Source: Dicaeum eximium (Eukaryota > Chordata > Aves > Passeriformes > Dicaeidae). Taken from it: 64,000 bases of DNA. A model generated the notes under the pieces. The model saw only the letters and a program-made list of their open reading frames with translations. It had not been told where the DNA came from and did no database searches. This document shows positions 10,801 through 22,100 of the stretch, piece by piece. The stretch covers positions 533,784-597,783 of the forward strand of contig VWZP01002584.1 of assembly GCA_013396995.1 (NCBI GenBank), written 5' to 3'. The translations under genes and the position numbers were made by a program. Every line of letters begins with the position of its first letter. Within the stretch, counting starts at the first letter, position 1.

Positions 10801-13800
10801 AACTACAGGTGCCAGGAATCTTACAATCAGCTTTATGCAGCTGTTTCTCTTGCCCCTCCCTGAGGATGCTGTTTGGCCCAAATCTGCAAGTTCTTTGTAT
10901 GTCTCTATGCTTACCAGCTTCCACCCTTCTGTTATCTTTCTCTCCTTGTACTTCCATAATCCTATTTTTCTTGCTCTCCTTGATATTTTTATTTTTTCTT
11001 CACAAAGAAGACGATATAAGGCAGAGGTAAATAGAAACACATAAAAAAGGTTTGCTGATTTTTTTGCCTTAGTCAATTGCCCTTGGGTGTATCCTCTTTA
11101 AAGTTTTCTTCCTAAAGAAAACTTTTTAGATTTCAGATTCTTGATTGTGCAATATGTAAATATAAAAGAGGATTGGAAAAGAGGCAAAAAGTTGACAAAG
11201 AGGATTGGAAAGACTTAATTTTTGTGGACAGAAAATTTTTGGATTAAATTGCCTTAAAAGGTTTTATTTTTGTTTACATTTATATTTCACTCAGAATAAA
11301 TTTTAGAAATTAAAACTTATATTAAACCATTAGGAATTAAACTACAGCTCTGAATGATTGTCATGGAAATTAATTTTCTTCATAATTATATTTGTTTCAA
11401 TAAGAGACACAAAAATAAAAGTTGGAAAAAAGCTCTTTCATTTGATGAAACAACACAGTTGATGTGACTGCTATAGTATAGAGGTCCAGACTGGTTAAAG
11501 CTCTCTGGAATAGTGAGATAATTTGCAAAGTAAAATGCATATGCAAATTAGTTGATCAAATCAGTACACTATTTTCCCTGGTGTTTGAAGTGAAAGAAGG
11601 AAAAAGCAAGACAAACAGTAGCAGGATGACATAATATACGTTATTATTGTTAACATAATGTAATAAATGTAATAAACACAAGGAAAATGAAATCTCCAGC
11701 CCTCATGGGGTTATGGACAGCAGCAATTTCAGTGACAAGGCAGTGGATAGCTGAGATTGCATCTGATGCACAAGCAGCTAGGGATGGTATTTATTCCATC
11801 TGACTTACATTATCTGCAGTGTTGTCATCTGGACTTCTCTTACAGGCAGCAGAGAGAAAATAGCTTGTACAGGACAACAGGTCAGGCTGCACATGGCAGG
11901 TTGGCCCTCACAGCCCTTGCTGCTTCTCAGTAGAATATTAGTAACTAGATTATTTTCAACAACCTGGCAAAGGTTAGGTGTTTATTTGTTATTATTTCAC
12001 ACCTTTATATGTAATGTTCTGGAGGTCTTATTATAAGGAAAACTTTCATTGAACAGAAGGCCTATACTCATGTGACATTTCTATCTGCAATGAGCAAGTA
12101 TCTACTCAGATTAAAGCCTCTTAGTTTTCATTTTGTAGAAGAAAAAGCATATCTAGAGTCCTAAAATTTCCTAAAATCAATTAATGTTTGGCAATATACT
12201 AAGAAAATTAGATTTTTGGTTTTTACTAGGTCAAAAAGATAGGAGGTATTTATTGAAGTAGCTTTGGCTTGACTAGTATGTATGCTGAGGTATCTTACTG
12301 TGAAATTAAAATTGGTACTGGAGAGTGATCAATGGAGAACAATGAAAATACCCATTTTGAGTAACAGACATGTTGATTTTTTCATCTAGCGTCTGTTTTC
12401 CACACCAGAAGTGGAATATGGCAAGGGAATTTTTATCCTTTGTTTGAAGACTTAAATAGCTACCAGGACATAATTAAATGAATAGTAACACTGCATTAAA
12501 AAACAGTAGACTTCCAGGTCTCCACAACTGAAAAAATGCAGTTGTTGCAATTTGTAATGACAACCCTTCTGCTCCACTGTTTACTCAATACATTGTATCA
12601 GCTGCTTAGAAAAAGCTCTTTGGAATTGGACTTAAAATCTCTGGAAAGCATCGTATCTGTATGGGACTCTATGCACAGGATAAGATAATTTCTCATGCTG
12701 TATATATGCCAAATGAATTAGCATTACTGACCGAAAAATTTTAATGGCACAAAAGGATGAGGTTCAGTTCTCCCGAGAAAACCTAGGAAAGGAAGTGGCC
12801 ATCAAGCCAGACTTCATCACAGAACAACTCTCATTAATTTTAAAAATCTGCTGACTTTTTGGAATGGTTACAGCAAATGACTTATGAAATGAAAAATTCT
12901 TTCCCAACCCAGTGAGCTTTTCAATCAATGTTCTCCATGATGTGCTGTTTGCTTGCTGCCTCAACTCAGCAGCCCTAAAAATATTTAGCAATATAAATGT
13001 ACATTTTAATAGCTTGCTCTGATCTCTTTTTTGATATCTGGCTTTCGTGATCTGCCTCCATTCATCCACAATATCTGGTGCCATCAGCCGAAAAGTCACT
13101 TTCTCTCCAGGGTTCACCTGAAGGCATCTGAACTGCTCAGCTCCCCCCAGCCCCCACCTCAGCACTGCTCCACATCCCCATCAGGCTCACCAAATTTTTT
13201 TTTTTTCTCTCTCATGAAAAATATAATAACAGTTTCTTCTTGTGCATACTCCATGCCCTGAGGAGAAGATTAAATTAAATTAAAACTTAAAAGAGGCTTT
13301 ACTGATGGCTTAAATTTCTAGTTAAGCTGCCTAAGCTACAAATAAGTTTTATGCAGGTTATTGTTCTTTAGCTAAAGCACCATTATTGTAAGGCTTTGGA
13401 GCAGACAGACTAATCACTGCTGAGGGAGAGAGGGTTTGTTTACTGACTGGCTATAATACTCCTTGCTGAACAACTTTTTAATCTTTTTCTGACCGTTTAC
13501 CTTGTTTTTTTCTCAGTGGCCAAACAAGTAAGATCTGGGAAGCCATCAAGTACTGTCACTGTGGGGAAGGAGGGCATTTTGCACCAGAAATGAAGCTATT
13601 TGAGGCATATTCTTTACACAATTCACAGGAACCATCATGGTCAGGAAAAAACCGTTTCCTATGTGTTTGCTCTGTGTTGTATTTACGGTCACTATCAAAG
13701 TGTTTGTCTCTCAGCCAAACAACACAGGTGCCTAAAACAGCCTGGTGTGAGCCCCAGCATCACAACTGCAGGTTCAGAGGAGCAGCAGGGAAGATCAAAA

Positions 13801-14070
13801 GCCCGCGGAGATGCTTTGAACTGGCGTGTGCTGCGCTGTGCACGAGCCCTGTAGCAAAGGGGGCTGCTTCAGCAGGAATCTCTCTGCCCCCTGCATGGCA
13901 CAGCTCCACATCCTGGCAGGGAGGACACAGTCCTGCTGGGGTGACAGCCCTGAGAGAACACCCAGAGCAGAGGTGGGGACTTGAGATACAAAGGGATGTT
14001 GGTTAGTTACTGCTTAAATTCTCTCTGGTGTTCCCTATTTCCTTTTGAGTAGTTTGTGGGATATGCTAAG
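7870..14070. other. Noncoding DNA, no gene recognised
   Basis: There is no supported coding exon. The longest frames (about 190 codons on minus at 10227-10790 and about 130 codons on minus at 12764-13165) are low in information and have no recognisable motif. The first lies opposite a purine-rich, GC-richer stretch at about 9.83-10.56 kb, which depletes stops on the complementary strand. A short hairpin (11-bp arms 11100-11110 and 11115-11125) is present. The part at 13738-13999 is distinctly GC-richer and directly precedes the CR1 copy. An acceptor-like TTTTTTCTCAG lies just before 13517, without a convincing donor. Confidence 0.65.
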
Positions 14071-15027
14071 GTTCCCCAAGGGTAACAGTGTCAGCGCCAG
14101 TCCTGCTCAATGCCTTCATTGATGATCTGGATGAGGGGATTGAGTTTACCCTTCAGAAAGTTCAGAGACAACACTAAGTGGGAATGTTGGTCTGCTGGAT
14201 GGTAGGATGGCTCTGCAGAGGGGTCTGGACATGCTGGATTGATGGACCAAGGCCAGTGGTATAAGGTTCAACAAGGCCAAGTGCTGGGCCCTGCCCCAGA
14301 GTCACAACAACCCCAGGCAGCATTACAGGCTGAGGGAAGAGTGGTGGGAAAACTGCCCAGCAGAAAAGGATCTGGAGGTGGTGGTGAACAGCATCTGAAC
14401 AGGAGCCAGCTGTGCCCAGGTGGCCAAGAAGGCCAGTGGCACCTGGCCTGTGTCAGCAGTGGTGTGGCAGCAGGACCAGGGCAGTGACTGTCCCCTGTGC
14501 TGGGCACTGCTGAGGTCAAACCTCAAATCCTGTATCCAGTTCTGGACACCTCACTGCAGGAAAAACCTTGAGGTGCTGAAGCACATCCAGAGAAGGGAAC
14601 AGAGCTGGTGAAGGCTATGGAACACAAGTCTGGTAAGGAGCAGCTGAGGGAGCTGGGGGGACTCAGCCTGGAGAAAAGGAGGCTCAAGGGGAACCCTATT
14701 TCTCTCTACAACTCCCTGACAGAAGGATGGAGCCGGGTGGGAGTCAGCCTCTTTTGCCAGGTAACAAATGACAGGATGAGGAAATGGCCTCAAGTTGTGC
14801 CAGGTGAGGTTCAGGTCAGACATCAGGAATAATTTCTTCAAATAAAGGGTTGAAAGGCACTGGAGCAGGCTCCCAAAGGAGGTAGTGGAGTCACCATTCC
14901 TAAAAGTGTTCAAGAAATGACTGGATGTGGCACTCAGTGCCTTGGCCTGGTTGACAATGTGATGATCAGTCAAAGGTCAGACTCAATTATCTTGGCACTC
15001 TTTTCCAACAATTCTGTGATTCTGTGT
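14071..15027 (+). mobile_element. CR1 retrotransposon: end of ORF2 plus 3' terminus
   Basis: About 960 bp of CR1 in the sense orientation. It starts in the reverse transcriptase at the segment encoding the FINDLDEG motif (14118-14142) and continues through the region where the catalytic FADD motif should be. It then runs through the thumb and C-terminal domain and ends at the ATTCTGTGATTCTGTG tail near 15027. Translated pieces matching the CR1 ORF2 C-terminus can be read in different frames: CIQFWTPHCRKNLEVL (from about 14534) and EHKSGKEQLRELGGLSLEKR (from about 14620). Frameshifts and stops between them show that it is dead, and the FADD position is disrupted by small indels. It is 5'-truncated. 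Confidence 0.93.
14118..14840 (+). pseudogene. CR1 ORF2 reverse transcriptase remnant (C-terminal part)
   Basis: In a live CR1, this protein carries an endonuclease and a reverse transcriptase that copies the element RNA at a nicked target. Only the palm-to-C-terminus portion remains here. FINDLDEG can be read at the start, but the following active-site aspartate pair is lost to indels. Downstream blocks (AKKASGTW, CIQFWTPH, LRELGGLSLEKR, SLYNSL, VSLFCQVTNDR) are recognisable but spread over more than one frame. It cannot make a functional enzyme. Confidence 0.85.
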
Positions 15028-18000
15028 GTACAGCTGGGGGAAGACACTGAAGGATTTTGTACCTTCAACATAGAAAAGCTGTTGGAACAGGTGATTGCTG
15101 TGTAATACCGACCAGTTTCTGGTGCTGTGTCTGAAAATTTTGCACTTGACCACTGTGCATGCAGATTTCTGTCAGTCACCTTGGCTCTGGATGGAATGGG
15201 AAGGCCACAGCCCTCCTTGTCTCCCAAACATCAAAGGTATTTCTACACTGATAAGAAATGAAAGCACATAGGGTTATGTTACTAATGAATAATAGAAATG
15301 TGTAGCACTTGTGTACATAATAAATATTACCTTTCTGTGCTAGGCAAATAAAACTGATTTTCTTGCAATGACTCACATCCTAGGTTATCATAAAAGAACA
15401 TATTTCACTCTAATGAACACGAACTGAGAAAATCTGAAGCAATAGGGATTGCCAGATAACTTTCAACAAAGTGAGCGAGCAAGATGATTTTTAACACCTG
15501 CCCTACTGTTTCAGCTATTTCGTGTATGAACGACAAAATTTTGAACAATAGCTCCTTGATTGCATATCCCTGTAAGACACCTAGGATGAACAAAAGAGCC
15601 ATGGAAAAGTCAGGAATAAAGAGCAGAGAGGTTTGCACCTTTACAATTTGTTGGCATGGAACTGAAGCAGAATCCTAAAAGTCTGCACTTGTTTGTCAGT
15701 GAGAAGAATCTGTTTGGAAGTACAGCATGTGATAATATAATCCTTGCTATTAGTACAGCACGAGGGATGTTCTACTGTGGATTAAAGAGAGATGAGGAGA
15801 AACAGCAGATTTCAGAGCTGCTAGCCATGGCACCATCAATTATCTGTCTTGCTTAGGTCCCAGGATGTCTGGCATTTTCCCAGCTATAACTCTTTTTAGG
15901 CAACATCCATGTTGGAGCTGAGAAGCATCACTGTCCTACCTGCCTGATGTGTGGCAAAGTCCTTGTTCAGTCCTTGTCCTAAGTTCAGATCTATGTAAAA
16001 TTATGTTGAAAACAGCATGTGAGGCAGCACAAAATTCTTAATGAATTGGATTTTTTTCTCCTTTTTGACAGCAATGGCCAGACATTTTATCAGCTAATCA
16101 AAAAATGGCAATCAATAGACTGAGCCAGAATTTAAGCCTCACAGAATGTTTTGAGATTAATTGATTCAAACAAATGGTCTTTTTTTTCCTTCATCTTGTA
16201 TATGAGCATATACAACAGCAAATGCTAAATCCCCAAACTTGAACTGCAGGTTTAACCTTGTTGAAAAACATGAAACTTGAGCCTGCTTATCTTTCCCTTG
16301 TTTCACAAAGGTGTTCTCTTAAATAGGACACAACCCTAAAGAAGAAAGGATACCAGGTGTGGTTTGAAATGGCATCTTCACAGTCTAAAAGAGTTTTGAG
16401 GGATATCATGTTCCAGGAAAAGAGTTGTAAATCTTCCCCCTGATTTAAGATAACAGAGCCCTTTCTGAGCAAAATGTCAGAGTCTGTGCCAGAGTGATAG
16501 TTTTCTCCAGAAATCTCCACTTGGTGGTTTTTTTTTTCTTTAAGTATGGTGCTAACATTCTTTTGTATCCTTTCCATTCTCTTTCATGATCCCTGAACTC
16601 CATTTGGTTTGAGTCCTTCCAGTCTTGCATTATGCTTACATATGTGCTGCAGTAAACACATGCACTGTTTTGTTCAAAGTCTTCCAGATTCTTGCAGTCT
16701 CAGGGGAGGAACATGAGGATGGCCTCAGGAAAGGAATCATAAATAGGTGCATATTTGCTCTTGTGACTGTATACTTTAATCTAATTGAGCATTCATGGAA
16801 AAAAAAGTCTCCTTTATTACTTACCATAAATCCAAGATAATTCTATTTAATGTTCCTTTAACTGACAAAAAAGGATAAACATAGCTAACCATAAACATGA
16901 CATAAATAAAATCTGGCATTCCTCCCATTCTCCACCCATTGTCCCAGTTGGCTATTTTATCATATCACTCAATATAAAATTTAACAGTATGGTATATAAA
17001 TGATCTTTTTTTTTTATTCTTTTGCATAATAATTGGATGGTTTCCAGTTATAAAGAATAGTAAAGCTACAATTTATTCCAAATCATAAACATCTTTGTTT
17101 TATGTGTGCTTCTTTGCTTTTATTATAGAGAAAACAATGCAGCAGCCAACAGAGAGCTACATCATCAGAAAGCAATAGCTGTTTGAAAAGAACTAGAGCC
17201 ACTTGAATTCTGCCTGAATTTAGCTGACTTGGTGTCTTACTCCTTGGCTCAGGGAAGTAGAGGAGATGCTAAAATGGTGACACAAATTGATGTTAATAAA
17301 TTAGTACGCTCATAAAAGGAGACTCCCAATTTTAGTGCTAACAGCACACCATTATACCGAGCATAATGTACTTTAAAAGGCACACTGATAAGTGGCTGTA
17401 TTCAAATCCATTTCTGTGCCCTTTTGTGTTCTTATCTACCCTGGTCCAGCAGACAATCCAGCTTTTCACTAACCTTTGGCACTACACCATCAGCAATAAT
17501 CCGTGCTCTCCTTTATGTCCCCGTAGCTCCCGTAATGAGCATCACCTGTGGTATGTGACATTTGGAGCTGCAGCAGCAGCAAAAGGAGCCTGCTCTGGTG
17601 CCTGCTGGTGCAAGAGGCTCAGGGCCCATGGGAACCTGTCTGTGTGCCCCACAGCAATGCCAGGGAAATGGCTAAATACCTCTCATCTCCACCGAGCTGA
17701 GCCTCAGCCCCTAATCCTTGTAATTGCTGCTTGCAGAGAGGAAATCACCACACGGGGTCCTGAACTCACATAGGGTGCTTGGCCTGCCTCTAACAAAACT
17801 AGAGAGTAGCTCATATTTGAGATAAATTCCTTATTGGAATTAAATAGATTACCACGGCAGAACATCAGTTTTGAAAGAATTGGTTTCCTTTAAAAATTCA
17901 TTTTTAATGAGGTATTTTTGTAATCATTTTAAAATGTATTTTTATTTTTAAATTCCTCTTGTACATTTTTAAGTGTATTTTTTCTGAAATTGGAGACTTT

Positions 18001-19072
18001 TTCCCTCTAGGAATTTATATCTATATTTATCAATAAATATGAGCATGACCATTCATATGTATGTAAACAACTTTGAATTGTAGCAAGGGAATAAGTGGGT
18101 TTGAATTTTTCTCAAAATAACAGTTGATAATGAACAGCACTTTGAAAAGGATAGGTTTTCTAGAGCAATAAGATGAATACCAAAACCTAAGGAAAAATAA
18201 AGCAGAATAAGAATAAAAAAGCAGAAGAATAAGAATCTGAATAAGAAAATAAGCAGAATACCAAAACTAGAACTACTTGCAGAAATGTCATTCCAATTGT
18301 CTGCTTTCAGTCCTTTCATTTTTTGTTTGGTGGGTTGTTGTTTTGGTTGTTTTTTTAGCTTTGTGGGTTTTTTTCCTTAGAAGAAAAATCTAGCTGAGAA
18401 ATTTAATGAATAATTTTCTTATAGCAAAGGTCAGTTTAGCACCAAGACTAAACTTAGAGACATGGTGGCAGGATTTCTAACGTGGCAGCAAACATTCTTC
18501 CAAAAACAGAAGCCTACTAAAATAAAAGCTTTTTGTTGCTGGACTGATGTGTTGAAAGAAGTAAAATTCAAGTTAAGAAATGTTTCAGACTAAAACCAAT
18601 TTCTCTAGTAGTAGAAATACAAGAAGATTACCAGGGCTATAGAACAAAACTATTCCATCTCATAATACAATTTGCAATAGAGGAGGTAATATTATTTTCT
18701 CTTTCAGAAATTCACTGAGACAGACAGCAAAGAAATAATGTATTTTGAACTGTCAGATATGCTTACCATAGTTTAGCATCTCATTTCTATCTGTCTGACA
18801 TCTGATTTTGCTCTGGACTTCCCCAAAGAAATAGATGTATGGTCTCAAAATATGGCCTTTTAAAAGGAGAAATATTCAGTCATGTGATGAATCAGCAGGC
18901 AACACAGGCAGAATATTCTGATGCTTGAAATTGAGTGGCTGTCTAGCAATACTCCATAAATTGTAACCCCACCATGCACATCTTTTATTTTTTTATTGGA
19001 GGAAGTGAATGGATGGTCATGTTAGAAGTACCATATTAACTACTATCTACTTTTTTGGTGGTTTTTTTTGTT

Positions 19073-19073
<1 letters not shown>
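15028..19073. other. AT-rich noncoding DNA
   Basis: No exon or mobile element was recognised. A modestly GC-richer patch at 17.56-17.77 kb gives a frame of 135 codons without domain features. At 18.18-18.26 kb there is a degenerate array of AGCAGAATAAGAAT-like units. On the minus strand, 16862-16829 looks like a 34-nt micro-exon by splice signals alone, but nothing else supports it. Confidence 0.65.

Positions 19074-19101
<28 letters not shown>
19074..19101. repeat. T28 homopolymer
   Basis: An uninterrupted run of 28 T follows shorter T runs. It could be the poly(A) tail of a minus-strand retroposed sequence, but the adjacent downstream sequence shows no recognisable processed gene, so I call it a simple repeat. 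Confidence 0.9.
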
Positions 19102-19104
<3 letters not shown>

Positions 19105-22100
19105 TCATAACAAGATACATGTGTGGAGGAAAAAAACATACCATAAGGAGCTCTGTGAACATGACAAAATCTTTTACTAAGTAAAGGAACTTGCTACTCT
19201 AAAGCTCAGAGTCCTGGACATTACTCATCAGAGAACATAAACAATAATTCCAGGATTATAATGCCACCCACCAGTATTGAGGATTAGTGTGGCAAAGGTT
19301 TGGTTCCCCCATACTGGTGCAAAATAATTCTGCCTAGCAGGAAAAAACAGTCCTCTTTTAGCTAATGTGCTCATCTGCAAAGCAATTTATATAATTTATG
19401 TTTCTTCAGACTTTGCCCCTGGCTTGTGAGTACAGGACTTGGATCTCCTAATTATTTTACAGACATTAAAAAAAAAAAAGCTTTCAGTGAGATCACTTTT
19501 TTTTCTCATCTTTTACAATCACCTGACAGTTTTGAAAAGGTATAGGAGGGCTATAAAAACACCCATCAAATGCAGCTGTGTTGCATTGCAGGGCCAGCCA
19601 CATTGCTGCAGCACAAGGAGACATCCACATACCACATGAAACTCAGAAAAATCTCCTGAAACTAGGGAAAATGTGGGTTCTTTACCAAAGAAAGGTAACA
19701 ACAAAGAAAATATGTAGAGACTTGTCAAGAGTATAGTCCTGTTGTGAGTTACTCTGGCTGTCCTGTGGTCAATGATGTTAGGCTGCTTAGCCTGACCAAG
19801 CTTTTTGACCAAACTTAGTGGAATACTTCTGATTTAGCTGGTCACAGGAATCAATCCAGATCACTATCAGTTGCTCCTTCACTTCCATGTCAGAAGTGCA
19901 GCCACAGAGAATCCATGACAGGGTGAGATCTGAAGTGAGATTCAGAGCCCCTTGGTACCCGTTTCCATTCCTCGGTAAAAATTCCAGGTTACAGTTTTGC
20001 ATTAGCTCCTCTGTCCTTCAGAAACAGGAGAGCTGCTCACACACACCAAGCAGGCAGTCACAGTCAGCCACCAAATGGTGCCTGCAGCACACGAGCAGCA
20101 GGGCTGGGTGAAGCTGGATGTCCTTGGAGCTCCCTGGAGAAGGAGGTGACCGAGGTGGGTGCAAGAGGTTGGATACCTGGGGCAGGAGGCTGACTTGTAA
20201 GCTGCTACTGGAGTTCTCTTCCCTTGTTGGGAAACTGCACAGAAATGTGCTCCTTTCACACAGCTCTACTTTCTTGGATCTTACTGATTCATTAGGAACC
20301 TCCTTCTCATGCATAGGATTTCTTTTGTGGGAGAAGAGGATAAGAGTAGAAGGAATGGGAAATTGTTGTGCAAGCTGGGGTTGCGCAAAAATTGCAGGGT
20401 TCCAGTGCTGTTGTTACTTTAATTATTCAAATAAACAAGAGACATAAATTATCTTGACAGTGCCTGCTGGCCACCTGCCTAGCCAAATGTTGTAGAAAAT
20501 ATGTATGATATTCAAAGAGGAAATACAGTTGAAAATGGCATTGTACTCTTCCAGTAAGCTTTATCCGCTATTAGTGTTTAATTAGTAACTGTAAAGAGAT
20601 TTCTTCCTTAACTATTGAGTGGGATTTTTAAATAGTGACTATACCAGGTAAGAATTAATAAGGGACTCTTCTGAATATAATCTCAGCCTTAGTAAAGGTA
20701 GTGGGAATGTTTCTTCTTTTCCCTAACTTGTTGTGTTGAAAGAAGCAAAATAAACAAAAATATGCTTAGTAAGCTCAATGAGGCGTTACTGGAAATACTT
20801 TTATTCTCAATAAATAAAATACTTTCACTAGGGAAACAAAGCTGTTCAGTCAAAAACTATTAATAGTTTTGCTATTGTTACGTATTTATATCTTTTCACC
20901 ACTTCACTGTATATGTTGCCTCAAGATACTGAGAGACTTTGTTAAGAGTTCAGAGTTCCTTTGTTCAGGAAGCCCCTGAACTCTTCTTTCTTGCTTACAT
21001 CAATATTTTTGTCTCACTGGTAAATTCATCCAGTATCCTTCCACAGAGCAGGGAACAGGTCCCTTCTTGAAGTGCTGCTTCCTGCTTTCTTGTCCTGTCT
21101 CAGCTCACAAAGCTGGCTGCTTGTGATGGAAAAAAGGAGGATTTCTGTGGTGCAGCTGAAACAAAAGCCACACACAGTAAAACAGCAACATGACCTGCAG
21201 CCGCAGTAGGCTTCTGTTGAGTTGAATAGCCTGACACATGGTGATGGTTTTCGGCCAAATTAGTAGTGGCATGTCTTCTGGAAAGGGAGAAATCCTGTAT
21301 TTTTATGATGAATATCAATAAAGGACTTCTGCTTATCTTAATAATATTGCAATGAGAAGAAGAGCAAGGCCAGAGTGGAGTAGAGGTGAGAAGCTTTAAG
21401 CAGAAATACTTTAGAGGTTAAATTATTTCCACATTCACTAAAAAGCAAAGATTAATAGAGTTAACTGTGAGCATATATTTGCTTATTAGAGATGCATGGG
21501 AGCAAAAACAAGCTGAGGTGGTTTTAGGATAAGCTGTCCAGAAGTAAATAGCTTTTGAATCTCTCTTTTTAAATATTAAAATTCCTCCCAGTTGTATTTG
21601 AAGTGTTTAATGAGAGAGAAAAAACAATGTACTCTATTCCAATCTTTTCCCCAGCTGAGTTACAAATTTGCTTACAAACTCACTGTTATCGTGAAGTTAA
21701 TAATCACAGTGACAGCAGAGAACAGTTGGAATGTGTGAGGCTTTCCTTTCTGCTGGGTTCAGAATCCTGCTAATGACTCCAATTCACTCTTTCCTTCTGG
21801 AGCCATATCAGGTGCCCACCACTCTCAGAGCACATTAAGCCTGATGTGGGATTCGAGAGCGTGCAGAGTGCTGCCCAATATCAGAGCACTCTGGCAGAGG
21901 GGTTGTTGGAATTAAAATGACAATTAACTCTTGGGTGGAATGAAGATAAAAGCTAGAACAAGACAGAGGGAGCCTGACCGATTTCGTGCCGAGGGCTTTG
22001 CCAGCTCGGTGTGTGAGCGCAGCCGTCAGACGCGGCAGGTGCCTGATAGAGAGGGGAGCAGGACAGGCTGGACTTCTGCCTCTGAGGCATCTCTGACCAC

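Noticed and set aside
12764..13165. 133-codon minus frame with a stretch reading DEWRQITKARYQKRDQ
   Set aside because: The local composition looks protein-like, but I recognise no family. There is no paired acceptor and donor around it, and frames of this length are expected by chance in 64 kb.
13517..14006. Possible exon after the strong acceptor TTTTTTCTCAG
   Set aside because: The open frame continues for over 150 codons into GC-rich DNA without a convincing donor, and its translation has no family features.
16829..16862. Minus-strand 34-nt micro-exon-like segment with a GTAAGT donor
   Set aside because: Splice-like signals alone. Its length is not a multiple of three and nothing compatible lies nearby on the minus strand.
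19074..19101. T28 read as the tail of a minus-strand processed pseudogene
   Set aside because: The downstream sequence has no recognisable mRNA-like coding content, and no target duplication was seen.
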